A stretch of 63,931 nt of DNA, taken from Hydrogenophilales bacterium (GTDB lineage Bacteria; Pseudomonadota; Gammaproteobacteria; Burkholderiales; Eutrophovitaceae). Made by a program: the position numbers and the translations under genes. Below the pieces are notes generated by a model, which had not been told where the DNA came from, did not search any database, and saw only the letters and a program-made list of their open reading frames with translations. Positions 45,610-55,229 of this stretch are shown one piece after another (the stretch's first letter is position 1; each line of letters opens with the position of its first letter). The stretch lies in the NCBI GenBank assembly GCA_902627495.1, contig CACOJS010000010.1, positions 1 to 63,931 on the forward strand, written 5' to 3'.

Positions 45610-46479
45610 ATCAAAAATATTTCGTTTCTGACAATATTTTTTAGCGTGATCTATAGCTCTATAGGTTTTGCGGGACCTGCAATTAATCAATTTGAGGTTA
45701 AAGACCTGGAGGTTGAGGTTGGCAAATGGGAATTTCAGAGTCAGAATGCACATGCTTTTAGCTTGCCACATCGAAAATTTGTATCATCTGAGTCCGGTGG
45801 ATTCGAGTATGATGACAATTCTGTATCGAAACAGAGACATGCTTTGGAAATAGAGGTAGGACTTACTCCAACCCTTCGTTCTCGTTTCGGAATAGAGTAT
45901 GAGAAAGAGCGATTAGATGGAGACGATATTAGTCATCACCAGAGGGATACCTTTGATAAATTGGGGTGGGAGGAGTTAGCCGTAGAGATGGTATATGTCT
46001 TAAGACCACCCACAGACGATCAGCTGGGCCTAGGATTACTTTTAGAATTTCAACATGCTCAGAATGTGGGGGAGTCGGACTCTGTTGTGGTCAATTATAT
46101 TCTGGAAGCGAAAATTGAGCCATGGAATGTGGTGCTCAACCCCGGTTTGGTGAAACATTTTGGGGGATCCGGGGCAGACCATAGAGTTGATTTTACCTAC
46201 GGACTGCAAATTCTGAGAGAGGTGTCAGTCCACACAAGCCTAGGATTAGAAGGGTATGGAACTATTGATAGATTGGGTAGCACGGGCTCCCCGGATGAGA
46301 ACTCTATTCTATTTCAAGACCATGATCAGCACAGATTAGGTCCGGTTGCATACTTTAGGTACGCAACTGCAAGACTTGATCAAGAGGAGGTTCTTACTGT
46401 AGGGATCGGTTTTTTTGCCGGATTGAATGGCAATACAGCGGGGACTACATTGAAATGGAGTTTGGAGTACGAGTTTTGA
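45610..46479 (+). CDS. Outer-membrane beta-barrel protein with non-canonical start
   Basis: About 290 residues. From GTG 45646 the frame encodes a shortened signal peptide (MIYSSIGFAGPA). Extending upstream in frame adds IKNISFLTIFFS, completing a normal signal peptide, but no ATG, GTG or TTG exists between the TGA at 45595 and 45646. A GTGAGGA (45594-45600) lies 9 bases before ATC 45610, so ATC (or ATT 45604) may be the start. The mature part has alternating beta-strand character and ends in EYEF, the aromatic C-terminal residue of barrel proteins. Function unknown. Confidence 0.7.
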   Translation: MKNISFLTIFFSVIYSSIGFAGPAINQFEVKDLEVEVGKWEFQSQNAHAFSLPHRKFVSSESGGFEYDDNSVSKQRHALEIEVGLTPTLRSRFGIEYEKERLDGDDISHHQRDTFDKLGWEELAVEMVYVLRPPTDDQLGLGLLLEFQHAQNVGESDSVVVNYILEAKIEPWNVVLNPGLVKHFGGSGADHRVDFTYGLQILREVSVHTSLGLEGYGTIDRLGSTGSPDENSILFQDHDQHRLGPVAYFRYATARLDQEEVLTVGIGFFAGLNGNTAGTTLKWSLEYEF

Positions 46480-46533
46480 ATTGTGTTACAGGTTTCTCTT
46501 TTCACAGAAAAATATTATAGAATGTTGGATGCT

Positions 46534-46621
46534 GGAGGGTTGGGAGAGCGGTTTAATCCACCTGTCTTGAAAACAGGCGTACGGAAACGTACCGTGAGTT
46601 CGAATCTCACACCCTCCGCCA
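46534..46621 (+). tRNA. tRNA-Ser(UGA)
   Basis: 88 bases including encoded CCA. Acceptor GGAGGGT (46534-46540) pairs with ACCCTCC (46611-46617). The anticodon arm CCTGTCTTGAAAACAGG carries TGA, the long variable arm GTACGGAAACGTAC is typical of tRNA-Ser, and the T-arm contains GTTCGAATC. Its 3' end is the integration site of the following genomic island. Confidence 0.97.
46608..46621 (+). repeat. attL: 14-bp direct repeat at tRNA-Ser 3' end
   Basis: CACACCCTCCGCCA, the last 14 bases of the tRNA, repeated exactly at 56125-56138. It marks the left boundary of the island. Confidence 0.85.
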
Positions 46622-47023
46622 TTAATCAGCATAAGCTACTGTTTTATATAGTTATTAAATTGATTATATTTTTTGGGGTACAACGTGGGGTACAACTCAA
46701 ACGAGGTTACCCAGTATACGCATCACTTCCCACTAAATATCTCAGTGGTTTTTAAAACCGTCTGGACTTAACCCCACCCCGGGGTGACCCCCCTATCTTG
46801 ACGGGCTTTGGTGAGACTCCTATATATCTATTAATCTGCTCAAACGATTTGGGGAGTTTTGAAAATACCCCCCGTCACTTATTTTTTACCTCCCCTAGTG
46901 GCGTCGCTACGATCGGCTAAATCCCAAAACGCCAAATGGACTTTACTTGGCGGCCGTCGCACAATACCGACTGCCATAAAAAAAAAAAATATTTAACAAA
47001 ATGATGGTATAGAATCTGGTGCT
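46622..47023. other. Left-end spacer of the island
   Basis: About 400 bases without a gene. It holds the arm-type repeats at 46673-46696 and a perfect ACCCCGGGGT palindrome (46776-46785). A 90-codon frame starting at 46483 runs through the tRNA and is not real. Confidence 0.5.
46673..46696 (+). repeat. Left tandem arm-type sites (TTGGGGTACAAC, GTGGGGTACAAC)
   Basis: Two 12-base units at 46673-46684 and 46685-46696, 11 of 12 bases alike. The same tandem occurs at 55949-55972 next to the integrase. They are likely arm-type binding sites for the island's tyrosine recombinase. Confidence 0.7.
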
Positions 47024-47215
47024 ATGAAATTTAATGAAGACTCGAGAGTAAAAATCCCCACGATCTTGCATTGCATGAGCCTAGGGTATGACTATGTCTC
47101 TTTGAAGAATGCTGGCTGTGTTAGAGATGAGTCTACCAATATTTTAAAAACTACGAAGTTAAATTTAGCCGAGTCAAGGCAGAAAATAAGGTGTAGGAAT
47201 TTCCGTATCTCATGA
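47024..47215 (+). pseudogene. N-terminal fragment of a type I restriction HsdR subunit
   Basis: 63 codons. The first 41 residues (KFNEDSRVKIPTILH, LGYDYVSLK, DESTNIL) match the well-known start of type I restriction R subunits, after which the similarity stops and the frame ends, overlapping the methylase ATG (ATGA). Full HsdR proteins are about 1000 residues, so the nuclease and motor domains are absent. It is probably a remnant of a previous type I system at this site, or the join point of a replacement. It could also be translated as a short leader for the methylase gene. Confidence 0.65.
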
Positions 47216-50200
47216 ATTTTCTTGAAGGAACAAAACATACCGAACGTCCATTTGCTATTGACGTAAAAACGTTGACGCCCATTAGTCTTTTCTTAGGTAA
47301 AGGTAATCAAGGCTTAGAGATCGCAGTTTTAGAATCTGAAAGGAAACCAACCTCTTCAGTTCTTCAAGAAGCATTTGGTCGACGAAGGAGCGGGCGAGCA
47401 GCACCGGTTCTGATTTTGGTCCTTTTCGGCGATGAAGTCGCCTTGTGCGGCGTTACTGGAGATAAGCCTCCGATTTTTTTCTGCAAGGACCTAAATCAAG
47501 TCGAGCGAATTTGCAGTTCTGCCTTAGATAGTCCGAACAGAAACTCCGCCGTTCGTTTTCTAGGAGATGCTTTACCAACACTTGAAACTCCCTTGCCCGG
47601 CATTTCGAATCGAGGACTACTCTCAATCCATGAGCTTAGCCATGGAATAAGAGATCGAGAAGATTGGGCTAATGCAGTTAACCTTTCTAAAAAATTGTTA
47701 GGCCGATCAGGAGATGACTTAGTTTCAGCTCTTGGTTTTAAAAGTCGAAGACTCGATAACTTAACAGATTTATTGATTGATGGTGATAAACGCACTGCCC
47801 TTGCAGTCTTATTGAGAGAGGATGAGGTTCCTGAAGTTGGAACTGCTCGTTTTAATAACGTCTCTCCTGTTTCTTACGCGATAACAAAAGCAGATAACGA
47901 GAATTTACCATGGGTACTTCTCGTCCAGGAAGATAGAGTGCGAGTCTACAATACTCAGAATATCGGTGTTGGAAGAAGGGGAAGGACCGAGACTTATGTG
48001 GAGTGTCAACCTTCAATTATGTCTTCAGAGGATATTGGTCTTTTATGGCTTTTGTTTTCAGCAGAGGCATTAAAAGAATCCGGTACTTTAGCGGCGATTC
48101 TGGAGGATTCAAAGCGTTTTGCGGCGAGTGTCGCTGATAAGTTGCGAGAAAGAATCTACGATACGGTGGTTCCGGAGCTAGCGATGGGAATTGCCAAAGC
48201 TCAAAATATTTTTAGGCCCACAAAGTCATCTCTGGCCCTGACGTATGAGATGGCCCTATTAATTCTTTTTAGATTACTTTTTATTGCTTATGCAGAAGAT
48301 CGTGAACTCCTGCCTTACAAGAGTAATGAAGCCTATCGCAGGAGGTCACTAAAAAACAAAGCAATAGAATTATCTAACGCTGCATCTCAGGGTGAATTAA
48401 TCAGTTCCGGAGAGCACCATTGGAAAGAAATTGCCTCCCTATGCAAGGCTGTGTACGACGGCAACAGTGCCTTAGGTGTCCCTGCATATGCGGGCGCGAT
48501 ATTTTCTGAAGAGTCGGATATCTCAGAGGCTGGAGCAGCTCTGGCTGATATCACCTTGGATAACCAAGCTTTTGAGGGGGCCCTGCGAGCACTTCTGTTG
48601 ACAGAGACAGAAGAACGGGACTTTGCCCCAGTTGACTTCCGTTCATTAAGTGTAAGGGAGTTTGGAACTATTTATGAAGGACTGCTTGAGTCGGAGTTAT
48701 CAGTAGCTGAGCAGGACCTGACATCCAATACAAAAGGGATCTACATTCCCGCCACAAATGACGAAGAGATCTTTGTGAAAAAAGGTGAGGTGTTTTTGCA
48801 CGATAAGTCCGGAGCTAGAAAATCTTCTGGAAGCTTCTACACGCCAGACTTTGCAGTCGAGCACCTATTAGATGAAGCTCTGGAGCCAGCAATTGATGAA
48901 CATCTTGCAAACTTGAAAAGTTTGGGCGAGGCCGAGCGCGCGGAACGCTTCTTCGATTTTCGCGTCGCAGATATAGCGATGGGCTCAGGCCATTTTCTGA
49001 TAGCTGCTATCGATAGAATAGAACATCGTTTCGCGGGATGGCTTGAGGAGAATCCTATTCCAGGAGTGATCAGAGAATTACAGTATTTGAAGAGCGCAGC
49101 AAAAAAAGAGCTTGGTGAGCTGGCAGAGGGAGTCAGTATTGAGGACGGACAATTGATGAGAAGAATGATTGCTCGACGCTGTATTTACGGCGTTGACCTG
49201 AATTCAATTGCTGTTCAGCTAAGTAGGTTGTCCGTTTGGATACACACTTTTGTGCCAGGCCTTCCTTTGTCCTTGCTAGACCACAACCTGATTCATGGGA
49301 ATACGCTTATTGGGGTGGCTTCGCTAAATGAAATACGGAAAAAATTTGAAGAAGCTGATGGGACTCTGTTTAAAGTAGATGCTGACGAACTGCTAGGGGA
49401 GGCAGCGGAGCCGTTGTTAAAGTTGGCAAAACTGTCAGATGCAACAATAAAAGACATTAGTGTTGGTCGAGACCTAATGGAGGAAGCTAGTAACAGGACC
49501 ATTGAGACTGCGGCACTCTGTGACCTTATCGTCGCTCAACCAGTTTCCGATGATCGTCGGCTTAAAGGATTTCAATTTGAAGATTGGGAGCAGAGACGAA
49601 AAAATATTCTGGATTCACCAGAGCTAAAGACAGCACAAAATCTTCTGCGGGAAATGAAGGCAACGCATTTTCCAATTGCTTTTCCGGAGGTTTTCCTTAA
49701 TAAAAAAACGGGTTTTGACGTGATTCTGGGGAATCCTCCATGGGAAAAAATCATGGTCAAGGAGAATGAATTTCTTGGTCGCCATTTGCCGGGGCTTCGC
49801 GGTTTGTCTCAGCGAGACTATGTTCGAGAAAGGGACAAGCTCAAATTCTCAAGGCCCGATTTAATTCAGGCTTTTGTTCAAGAGAAAGCAGTTACCGACC
49901 TTACTCGCATGATGATCCTAAGTTCTTCTGCAGTCCAGATTAGTTCAGGACATCCAGATTTGTACATACCATTTTGTTTTCGTTTCTTGCACCTGATCTC
50001 TGAAAAAGGTCATTTAGGAGTAGTTCTCCCCAGATCAGCTCTGGCGGCTAAGGGTTCGGAAGAGTTCCGAAAAAATCTTTTTGCAACTCTAAAAGTAATA
50101 GCGATCACAATTCTTCAAAACACTAAAAAATGGGTTTTTGACATCCATCCTCAGTATTCGATCGGACTAGTTTCTGCTTCAAACTTCGATCCAGAAAATA

Positions 50201-51222
50201 AGGAGATCCTAAGTTTAAAAGGCCCTTTTCAATCAATGCAACAATTCATTGAAGGAAAAGGAAAGGTGCCTGCGCAAATACTGATCTCAGAGATAATGAA
50301 CTGGAATGAAAGTATTTCTTTTCCACTTCTACCAAAAAATGACTCCCTCGAGGTCTTTCGAAAATTAAGAAGGGCACCTTGGCTTTCGCATAACAGCGAA
50401 GATCAATGGTATGCGAGGCCTATCCAGGAGATGAATCAAACGTTCGATGCTGATAAGTTCTGTTTTGAGGAAGACCCTCCAGAAGGCTTTTGGAAAGTTT
50501 ATAAGGGTGCTAGCTTTGATCTTTGGAACCCTGATACCGGGGAATACAATGCTTTTGCTGACCCGAGCATAGTCCTACCTTGGTTACAGGAAAAAAGAGT
50601 AAAAGCAAATTCCGGTAAACGTGACAGCGTGCACAAGGAGTTTTCAAGTGAATACGTTTCTGACAAGGAAACTCTAGCTCCGCTGCGAGCGAGAATCGCA
50701 TTTCGTGATATTTCAAGAGCTACAGACAATCGCACAGTTCGGTGTGCGCTAATACCGCCAAAAACATTTATCACGAATACAGGTCCGGCTTTGTTGTTCC
50801 CTCGCGGAGACGAAAAAGATGAGGCTTACCTTCTCGGCATACTTTCCTCAATTCCGCTCGATTGGTATGCACGCAGGTTTGTTGAAACACATGTTAATTT
50901 TTTTATTCTTAATCCCTTCCCCATCCCTCGGCCAGAACGTAATGATATATTTTGGCAAAGAGCCGTGGAACTTTCTGGACGCTTAGCCTGCCCTGATGAA
51001 CGTTACTCTGAGTGGGCTGAAGCGGTAGGCGTTGCTTGTGGCCCGCTTGAAGAAAAAACCAAGCAAGAAATGGTTGATGAGCTCGATGCTATAGCCGCCC
51101 ATCTATATAAATTAGATGAGTCAGAATTAATTCATATTTTCGAAACGTTTCATCAAGGGTGGGATTTTCGGCCGCGCCTCGAACGGGTGCTTCAATATTA
51201 TCATGATCGGAATGGTAAATAG
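47212..51222 (+). CDS. Large N6-adenine DNA methyltransferase, Eco57I/PglX-like
   Basis: 1336 residues. A long N-terminal domain (1 to about 500) of type IIG/BREX-like character (ALTYEMALLILFRLLFIAYAEDR at about 345) precedes the methylase core: GSFYTPDFAVEHLLDEAL near 544, SAM motif VADIAMGSGHFLIAAIDR near 585, and catalytic NPPW in DVILGNPPWEK near 843. The C-terminal third probably contains the target-recognition region (FLLNPFPIPRP-type FILNPFPIPR near 1240). I see no clear PD-(D/E)XK nuclease motif. With the PLD-helicase encoded 3 bases downstream it forms a likely two-gene restriction or phage-defence system, the methylase marking self DNA. AGGAA lies upstream of the ATG. Confidence 0.85.
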   Translation: MNFLEGTKHTERPFAIDVKTLTPISLFLGKGNQGLEIAVLESERKPTSSVLQEAFGRRRSGRAAPVLILVLFGDEVALCGVTGDKPPIFFCKDLNQVERICSSALDSPNRNSAVRFLGDALPTLETPLPGISNRGLLSIHELSHGIRDREDWANAVNLSKKLLGRSGDDLVSALGFKSRRLDNLTDLLIDGDKRTALAVLLREDEVPEVGTARFNNVSPVSYAITKADNENLPWVLLVQEDRVRVYNTQNIGVGRRGRTETYVECQPSIMSSEDIGLLWLLFSAEALKESGTLAAILEDSKRFAASVADKLRERIYDTVVPELAMGIAKAQNIFRPTKSSLALTYEMALLILFRLLFIAYAEDRELLPYKSNEAYRRRSLKNKAIELSNAASQGELISSGEHHWKEIASLCKAVYDGNSALGVPAYAGAIFSEESDISEAGAALADITLDNQAFEGALRALLLTETEERDFAPVDFRSLSVREFGTIYEGLLESELSVAEQDLTSNTKGIYIPATNDEEIFVKKGEVFLHDKSGARKSSGSFYTPDFAVEHLLDEALEPAIDEHLANLKSLGEAERAERFFDFRVADIAMGSGHFLIAAIDRIEHRFAGWLEENPIPGVIRELQYLKSAAKKELGELAEGVSIEDGQLMRRMIARRCIYGVDLNSIAVQLSRLSVWIHTFVPGLPLSLLDHNLIHGNTLIGVASLNEIRKKFEEADGTLFKVDADELLGEAAEPLLKLAKLSDATIKDISVGRDLMEEASNRTIETAALCDLIVAQPVSDDRRLKGFQFEDWEQRRKNILDSPELKTAQNLLREMKATHFPIAFPEVFLNKKTGFDVILGNPPWEKIMVKENEFLGRHLPGLRGLSQRDYVRERDKLKFSRPDLIQAFVQEKAVTDLTRMMILSSSAVQISSGHPDLYIPFCFRFLHLISEKGHLGVVLPRSALAAKGSEEFRKNLFATLKVIAITILQNTKKWVFDIHPQYSIGLVSASNFDPENKEILSLKGPFQSMQQFIEGKGKVPAQILISEIMNWNESISFPLLPKNDSLEVFRKLRRAPWLSHNSEDQWYARPIQEMNQTFDADKFCFEEDPPEGFWKVYKGASFDLWNPDTGEYNAFADPSIVLPWLQEKRVKANSGKRDSVHKEFSSEYVSDKETLAPLRARIAFRDISRATDNRTVRCALIPPKTFITNTGPALLFPRGDEKDEAYLLGILSSIPLDWYARRFVETHVNFFILNPFPIPRPERNDIFWQRAVELSGRLACPDERYSEWAEAVGVACGPLEEKTKQEMVDELDAIAAHLYKLDESELIHIFETFHQGWDFRPRLERVLQYYHDRNGK

Positions 51223-51224
51223 GT

Positions 51225-54200
51225 ATGACTGATAAGCCAGACTTCATTGATAATCTCGACGGAAATACGATGATAACCGCACTCCGTCGAATTTTGGATA
51301 TCGATGAACTGGTAATAAATTCCGAAACATCGAATCCACCAGAAATGGCTCGTATTGCCACAGCTTATTTTAGCCCCGAGGGTTTTTCGCGCATAGCACC
51401 TGCTATTGCAAACCTGAATTCCATTAAGTTATTACTCGGCACAGAGCCATTATCCGACGACGAGCGTTGGAGACGAAAACTGGAGGAAAGCAACGAACGG
51501 TTTGTTGCTCGCAAACTCCGTGAAAATTTAAATCGCCAAGAGAACTCTCTTAGAGTAGAACGCGACAACATTCCTTTTACAAGAGACTCTAAGGAAGCGG
51601 TCAAAAAGCTGGTAGACTCATTACGGGCAGGAAATATGGAGGTGCGCCGTTATGAAGAAAACTTTTTGCATGCTAAGGCCTATATTTTCACATCTAAATC
51701 TGGCGATGAGAAAGGGGCCGGGTCGCTCATTGCTGGATCATCTAACCTAACCGCAGCCGGTTTTTCAAAGAATCTAGAGCTCAATTTAGGGCGTCATGAC
51801 GATTCGACGATTTCAAAGGGAGTTACTTGGTTTGAGAGACTTTGGGAAGAATCGGTGCCATTCGATCTTGCTGCTTTTTTTGAGGAGCTTTTTGAACCTA
51901 AAACGCCCTTTGAAATTTTCTTGAGAGTGCTTTGGGAGCTTTATGGCGATGAAATAGAAGAGGACCGCGCATTAGATGATGGATTACCCTTAACTACTTT
52001 TCAGAAGCATGGGGTTAATCGGGCTTTAAGGTTAATCGATCAGACTGGTGGGGCAATAGTTGCTGACGAAGTGGGATTGGGAAAAACTTTTATAGCGGGA
52101 GAAATATTAAATATATATAGGGAGCGACGACAGCGGGTTTTACTAATTTGTCCGGCTGCATTGCGTGATTCTGCTTGGAAACAGTTCCAAAGTGAATTTG
52201 AGTTGTATTTAGAAACAAAATCCTTCGAAGAAGTCGCGCGAGACGAGCAATTATGGGACGAGGAACGTCGACCAAAAGCTAACTCAAGGAATTTGGAACG
52301 TAACATAGATGAATACCAGTTAATAATCATTGATGAGGCGCATAATTATCGAAACCCTGACTCACCTTACCGTGCCGATGCACTCAGAGCATTACTATAC
52401 GGTAAGCGAAAGGATGTTCTTATGCTTACTGCTACGCCAGTAAACAATTCGCTGTGGGACCTTTATCATCTAACTCGGTTTTTCTTGAGGCAGGATTCAT
52501 TTCTGGCAAGCAAAGGAATTCTCTCAATCAAAGAGCGTTTTGATTTAGCTATGAAAACGGATCCTAGGAGTCTATCGCCTGATGTTTTGTATCCAATCAT
52601 AGATGCCACTACGGTCAAAAGGACACGACAATTTGTCAAGAAGCATTACTCCGGAGACCAAGTTGAAATAAACGGGGTACTGCAATCGATTGTTTTCCCG
52701 GAACCAAAAGCTATTTCCGTTCGGTATAAAATTGATGCGCTTGATCCTAAGCTATTCGAATTAGTTGAGAGATATTTTGATCCAGAAGATTTAGATAGTT
52801 TAGCGTTTGCCAGATACAAGGTAGATACATACTTAAGAAACCCTGATGAGGAAGATGAGCGTATGGCGCATGCGGTCACCGGTCTTTTACTAAGTGGCTT
52901 ACTAAAACGGTTTGAGTCTTCGGCGGAAGCTTTTCGTATTTCACTTTCAAGAATAATTTCTCAACATGAACATTTTCTGAAAGCACTAAAAGAAGGCTTA
53001 GTTGTTTCGACCAAATTTCTAAAAGATTCGGCGGGCACTAATGATGAGGATTTCGAAGAACTATTAGCATCAAGCGAAGAGGCGGCAGACGTCTCACTCT
53101 ATGACATTGAAAATCTTCGCACAGATGTGGAAGCTGATTTATTCAAGCTTAAAGAATTACTGGGTATTTTAAATAAAATAAAAAGAAAAGATGATCCCAA
53201 ATTAGCAGTTTTGGCGGAGCAGTTAGGAATTATTGCTTCTGAAGCTAAAACGGATTCGACTTCTCGGGAAGAACTCATAAGTAATAGAAAAGTCATTATC
53301 TTTTCTTTTTATGCAGACACAGCGCGTTGGATAAAAGAGTTTTTGTTCGATGCCGTCAATTCCATCCCCAGCTTATCTGTTTACAAGGGCAGAATAGAAA
53401 TTGTTGTTAGTAGCGGAGTGATGGACGAAGTGATTGACAAGGGAAAGGCTGCAGCTCGATTCGCGCCCGACACTGCGGGCAAACCTGGAGATCCTGATCT
53501 AACTGATATTTTGATAAGTACCGATGTTCTCGCTGAAGGCGTTAACCTTCAGCAAGCGCGTCACATCATTAATTACGATATGCCATGGAATCCCATGAGA
53601 CTGGTGCAGCGTCATGGTCGTATTGATCGAATTGGCAGCCAGCATACAAGGGTTTTTCTTCGGACAATTTTTCCGACAGACCGTTTGGAATCGCTTTTGC
53701 GCCTCGAAGAACGTATCGCAAAAAAGATAGCATTAGCAGCTGCTTCTGTTGGGGTAGTATCGCCTATCTCCGGTGTTGCAAGTAGTAACCGTGATTTTAC
53801 GGAAACAAAAGAGGAAATTCAGAAGCTAGAGCAAGAAGACTCCTCTTTATTCGTAATGGGTGGTACTGGGAAAAGTATTCAAAGCGGCGAGGAATATAGA
53901 CAAACACTGCGACTCGCTTTACAAAACGATCGTGTTGAAATAATGAATTTACCTTGGAAATCAGGTTCTGGGATGCGCAAGGGAAATGAGAGAGGTGTCT
54001 TTTTCTGTGCAAAAGTCGGAGAAAGGACCTACCTACGTTTTGTTCATACTAATGATAAATGGAAAGTAAAATATGTGGATCCTGAAGAGGACAGTGGCTT
54101 AGACGAAAAGCTAGTTCCAATGATTGAGTATGAGATAGGCCGTTGTTTGCGCTTAATCGAATGCACAGAAGAAACAACATTAGATATTGAAGAAACCGCA

Positions 54201-54587
54201 GAGGAAGCGGTCTACGATTTATGGATCACGGCAAGAGAGAATATTCTAGCTCATTGGATGTATGAAACCGATCCCGCTAATCTTCAGCCCCGGGTGAGAC
54301 CTCTGAATTTGAAAGTCGCTGATTTTATAAGGAGTAACCCATCGTCGGAGATTGATCATGTCAAAATGTCGAAAGCTCTCGACATTGTGGAGTCACCTTG
54401 GTCGCGTCGGGACGAAAACCGTCTAAGAGCATGGTTTGAGGATTCCCAAGACGCTGCTAAAAAAACAGAGTACTTGGTTAACTCTATTTTAGATTCGGGA
54501 CTTGAGCCATTCAACGCACCTGAGCCGCTGCCGCCAATAATTGGCGAAGACATTAAACTTCTGGTTTGGATGGCCATCAAAGACTAA
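51225..54587 (+). CDS. PLD-nuclease/SNF2-type helicase fusion
   Basis: 1120 residues. Residues about 30-200 form a phospholipase-D-like domain with one HxK motif (HAKAYIFT, about 148) followed by AGSSNLTAAGFSKN; the usual Asp after HxK is not evident, as in several restriction-type PLD domains. Residues about 255-450 hold helicase motifs I (DEVGLGKTF), II (IIDEAHNYRNP) and III (TATPVNNSLWDL). The second RecA lobe (about 685-810) has FSFYADTARW, STDVLAEGVNLQ and the motif VI QRHGRIDRIGS. A C-terminal region of about 300 residues is unassigned. It probably translocates on DNA and cuts or excludes unmodified DNA. Confidence 0.88.
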   Translation: MTDKPDFIDNLDGNTMITALRRILDIDELVINSETSNPPEMARIATAYFSPEGFSRIAPAIANLNSIKLLLGTEPLSDDERWRRKLEESNERFVARKLRENLNRQENSLRVERDNIPFTRDSKEAVKKLVDSLRAGNMEVRRYEENFLHAKAYIFTSKSGDEKGAGSLIAGSSNLTAAGFSKNLELNLGRHDDSTISKGVTWFERLWEESVPFDLAAFFEELFEPKTPFEIFLRVLWELYGDEIEEDRALDDGLPLTTFQKHGVNRALRLIDQTGGAIVADEVGLGKTFIAGEILNIYRERRQRVLLICPAALRDSAWKQFQSEFELYLETKSFEEVARDEQLWDEERRPKANSRNLERNIDEYQLIIIDEAHNYRNPDSPYRADALRALLYGKRKDVLMLTATPVNNSLWDLYHLTRFFLRQDSFLASKGILSIKERFDLAMKTDPRSLSPDVLYPIIDATTVKRTRQFVKKHYSGDQVEINGVLQSIVFPEPKAISVRYKIDALDPKLFELVERYFDPEDLDSLAFARYKVDTYLRNPDEEDERMAHAVTGLLLSGLLKRFESSAEAFRISLSRIISQHEHFLKALKEGLVVSTKFLKDSAGTNDEDFEELLASSEEAADVSLYDIENLRTDVEADLFKLKELLGILNKIKRKDDPKLAVLAEQLGIIASEAKTDSTSREELISNRKVIIFSFYADTARWIKEFLFDAVNSIPSLSVYKGRIEIVVSSGVMDEVIDKGKAAARFAPDTAGKPGDPDLTDILISTDVLAEGVNLQQARHIINYDMPWNPMRLVQRHGRIDRIGSQHTRVFLRTIFPTDRLESLLRLEERIAKKIALAAASVGVVSPISGVASSNRDFTETKEEIQKLEQEDSSLFVMGGTGKSIQSGEEYRQTLRLALQNDRVEIMNLPWKSGSGMRKGNERGVFFCAKVGERTYLRFVHTNDKWKVKYVDPEEDSGLDEKLVPMIEYEIGRCLRLIECTEETTLDIEETAEEAVYDLWITARENILAHWMYETDPANLQPRVRPLNLKVADFIRSNPSSEIDHVKMSKALDIVESPWSRRDENRLRAWFEDSQDAAKKTEYLVNSILDSGLEPFNAPEPLPPIIGEDIKLLVWMAIKD

Positions 54588-54675
54588 AACTTTGGAATGA
54601 TTAGTTTTATGCACATCTGGGATATTGTCAGTCAAGTGTGAAAAGACTCTTACAAACCACAGGGAAAATTGCTAA

Positions 54676-54978
54676 ATGGACAAGATGAGGATACTGCTAA
54701 TCGTCATGGCGATATTGGTAGCTTTAGTTATGACCTTCTCCAACCCGGTATTAGCAGATCGCTCATCGATGACCGATGAAGAGATTATTCAGACTATTAT
54801 CTATCAATCCATTGCGAGTTATCCGGGTACTTGTGCATGTCCTTACAACCGAGCTAGCAATGGAAGTCGATGCGGTAAACGTAGTGCATACTCAAGAAGT
54901 GGTGGCTATAACACCATATGTTTTAAACGTGATGTAACCCGTGAAATGATAAATGACTTCAGAGGGAGAGGTAGATGA
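54676..54978 (+). CDS. Small exported Cys-rich conserved protein
   Basis: 100 residues: a signal peptide (ILLIVMAILVALVMTFSNPVLA) followed by MTDEEIIQTIIYQSIASYPGTCACPYNRASNGSRCGKRSAYSR-type sequence. I recognise the block YPGTCACPYN-RCGKRSAYSRxGGY as a widespread conserved hypothetical family of proteobacteria with four Cys; its function is unknown. Its stop overlaps the ATG of the next gene (ATGA). Island cargo or captured host gene. Confidence 0.75.
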   Translation: MDKMRILLIVMAILVALVMTFSNPVLADRSSMTDEEIIQTIIYQSIASYPGTCACPYNRASNGSRCGKRSAYSRSGGYNTICFKRDVTREMINDFRGRGR

Positions 54979-55229
54979 AGAAACTCATAATCATAATAAG
55001 TCTATTGTTCTGTAGTTCAGTGAGTGCAGAGTGGGTGTTATATCACGAGTCTTCATCTGGTGATAAATTCTGGTATGAAGATGAACGTATCAAAGTGAGA
55101 GGTGATAATGCTTATGTCTGGTCTAGGTCTAGTTATCCGATTGCTATAAGCGGTTATAAAAGTAATGAACGATATGACAAAATAAATTCTGTTAATAATC
55201 TAGAGGGATTCTGTTTCGCAGTAAGTTGA
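54975..55229 (+). pseudogene. Adhesin-E-like family copy 5, 3' end lost at the integrase junction
   Basis: Signal peptide (LIIIISLLFCSSVSA) then AEWVLYHESSSGDKFWYEDERI and GDNAYVWSRSS, very close to copy 2 at 14859-15230. The frame matches the family up to RYDKIN, where INC is expected, then turns into unrelated residues and stops. The DNA from about 55185 onward is the end of the truncated integrase on the other strand. The gene thus lost its C-terminal half, including both conserved Cys. Confidence 0.75.

Noticed and set aside
46483..46755. A 90-codon forward frame across the tRNA-Ser gene
   Set aside because: It runs straight through the tRNA and the attachment repeat; its product is meaningless and has no ribosome-binding site support.
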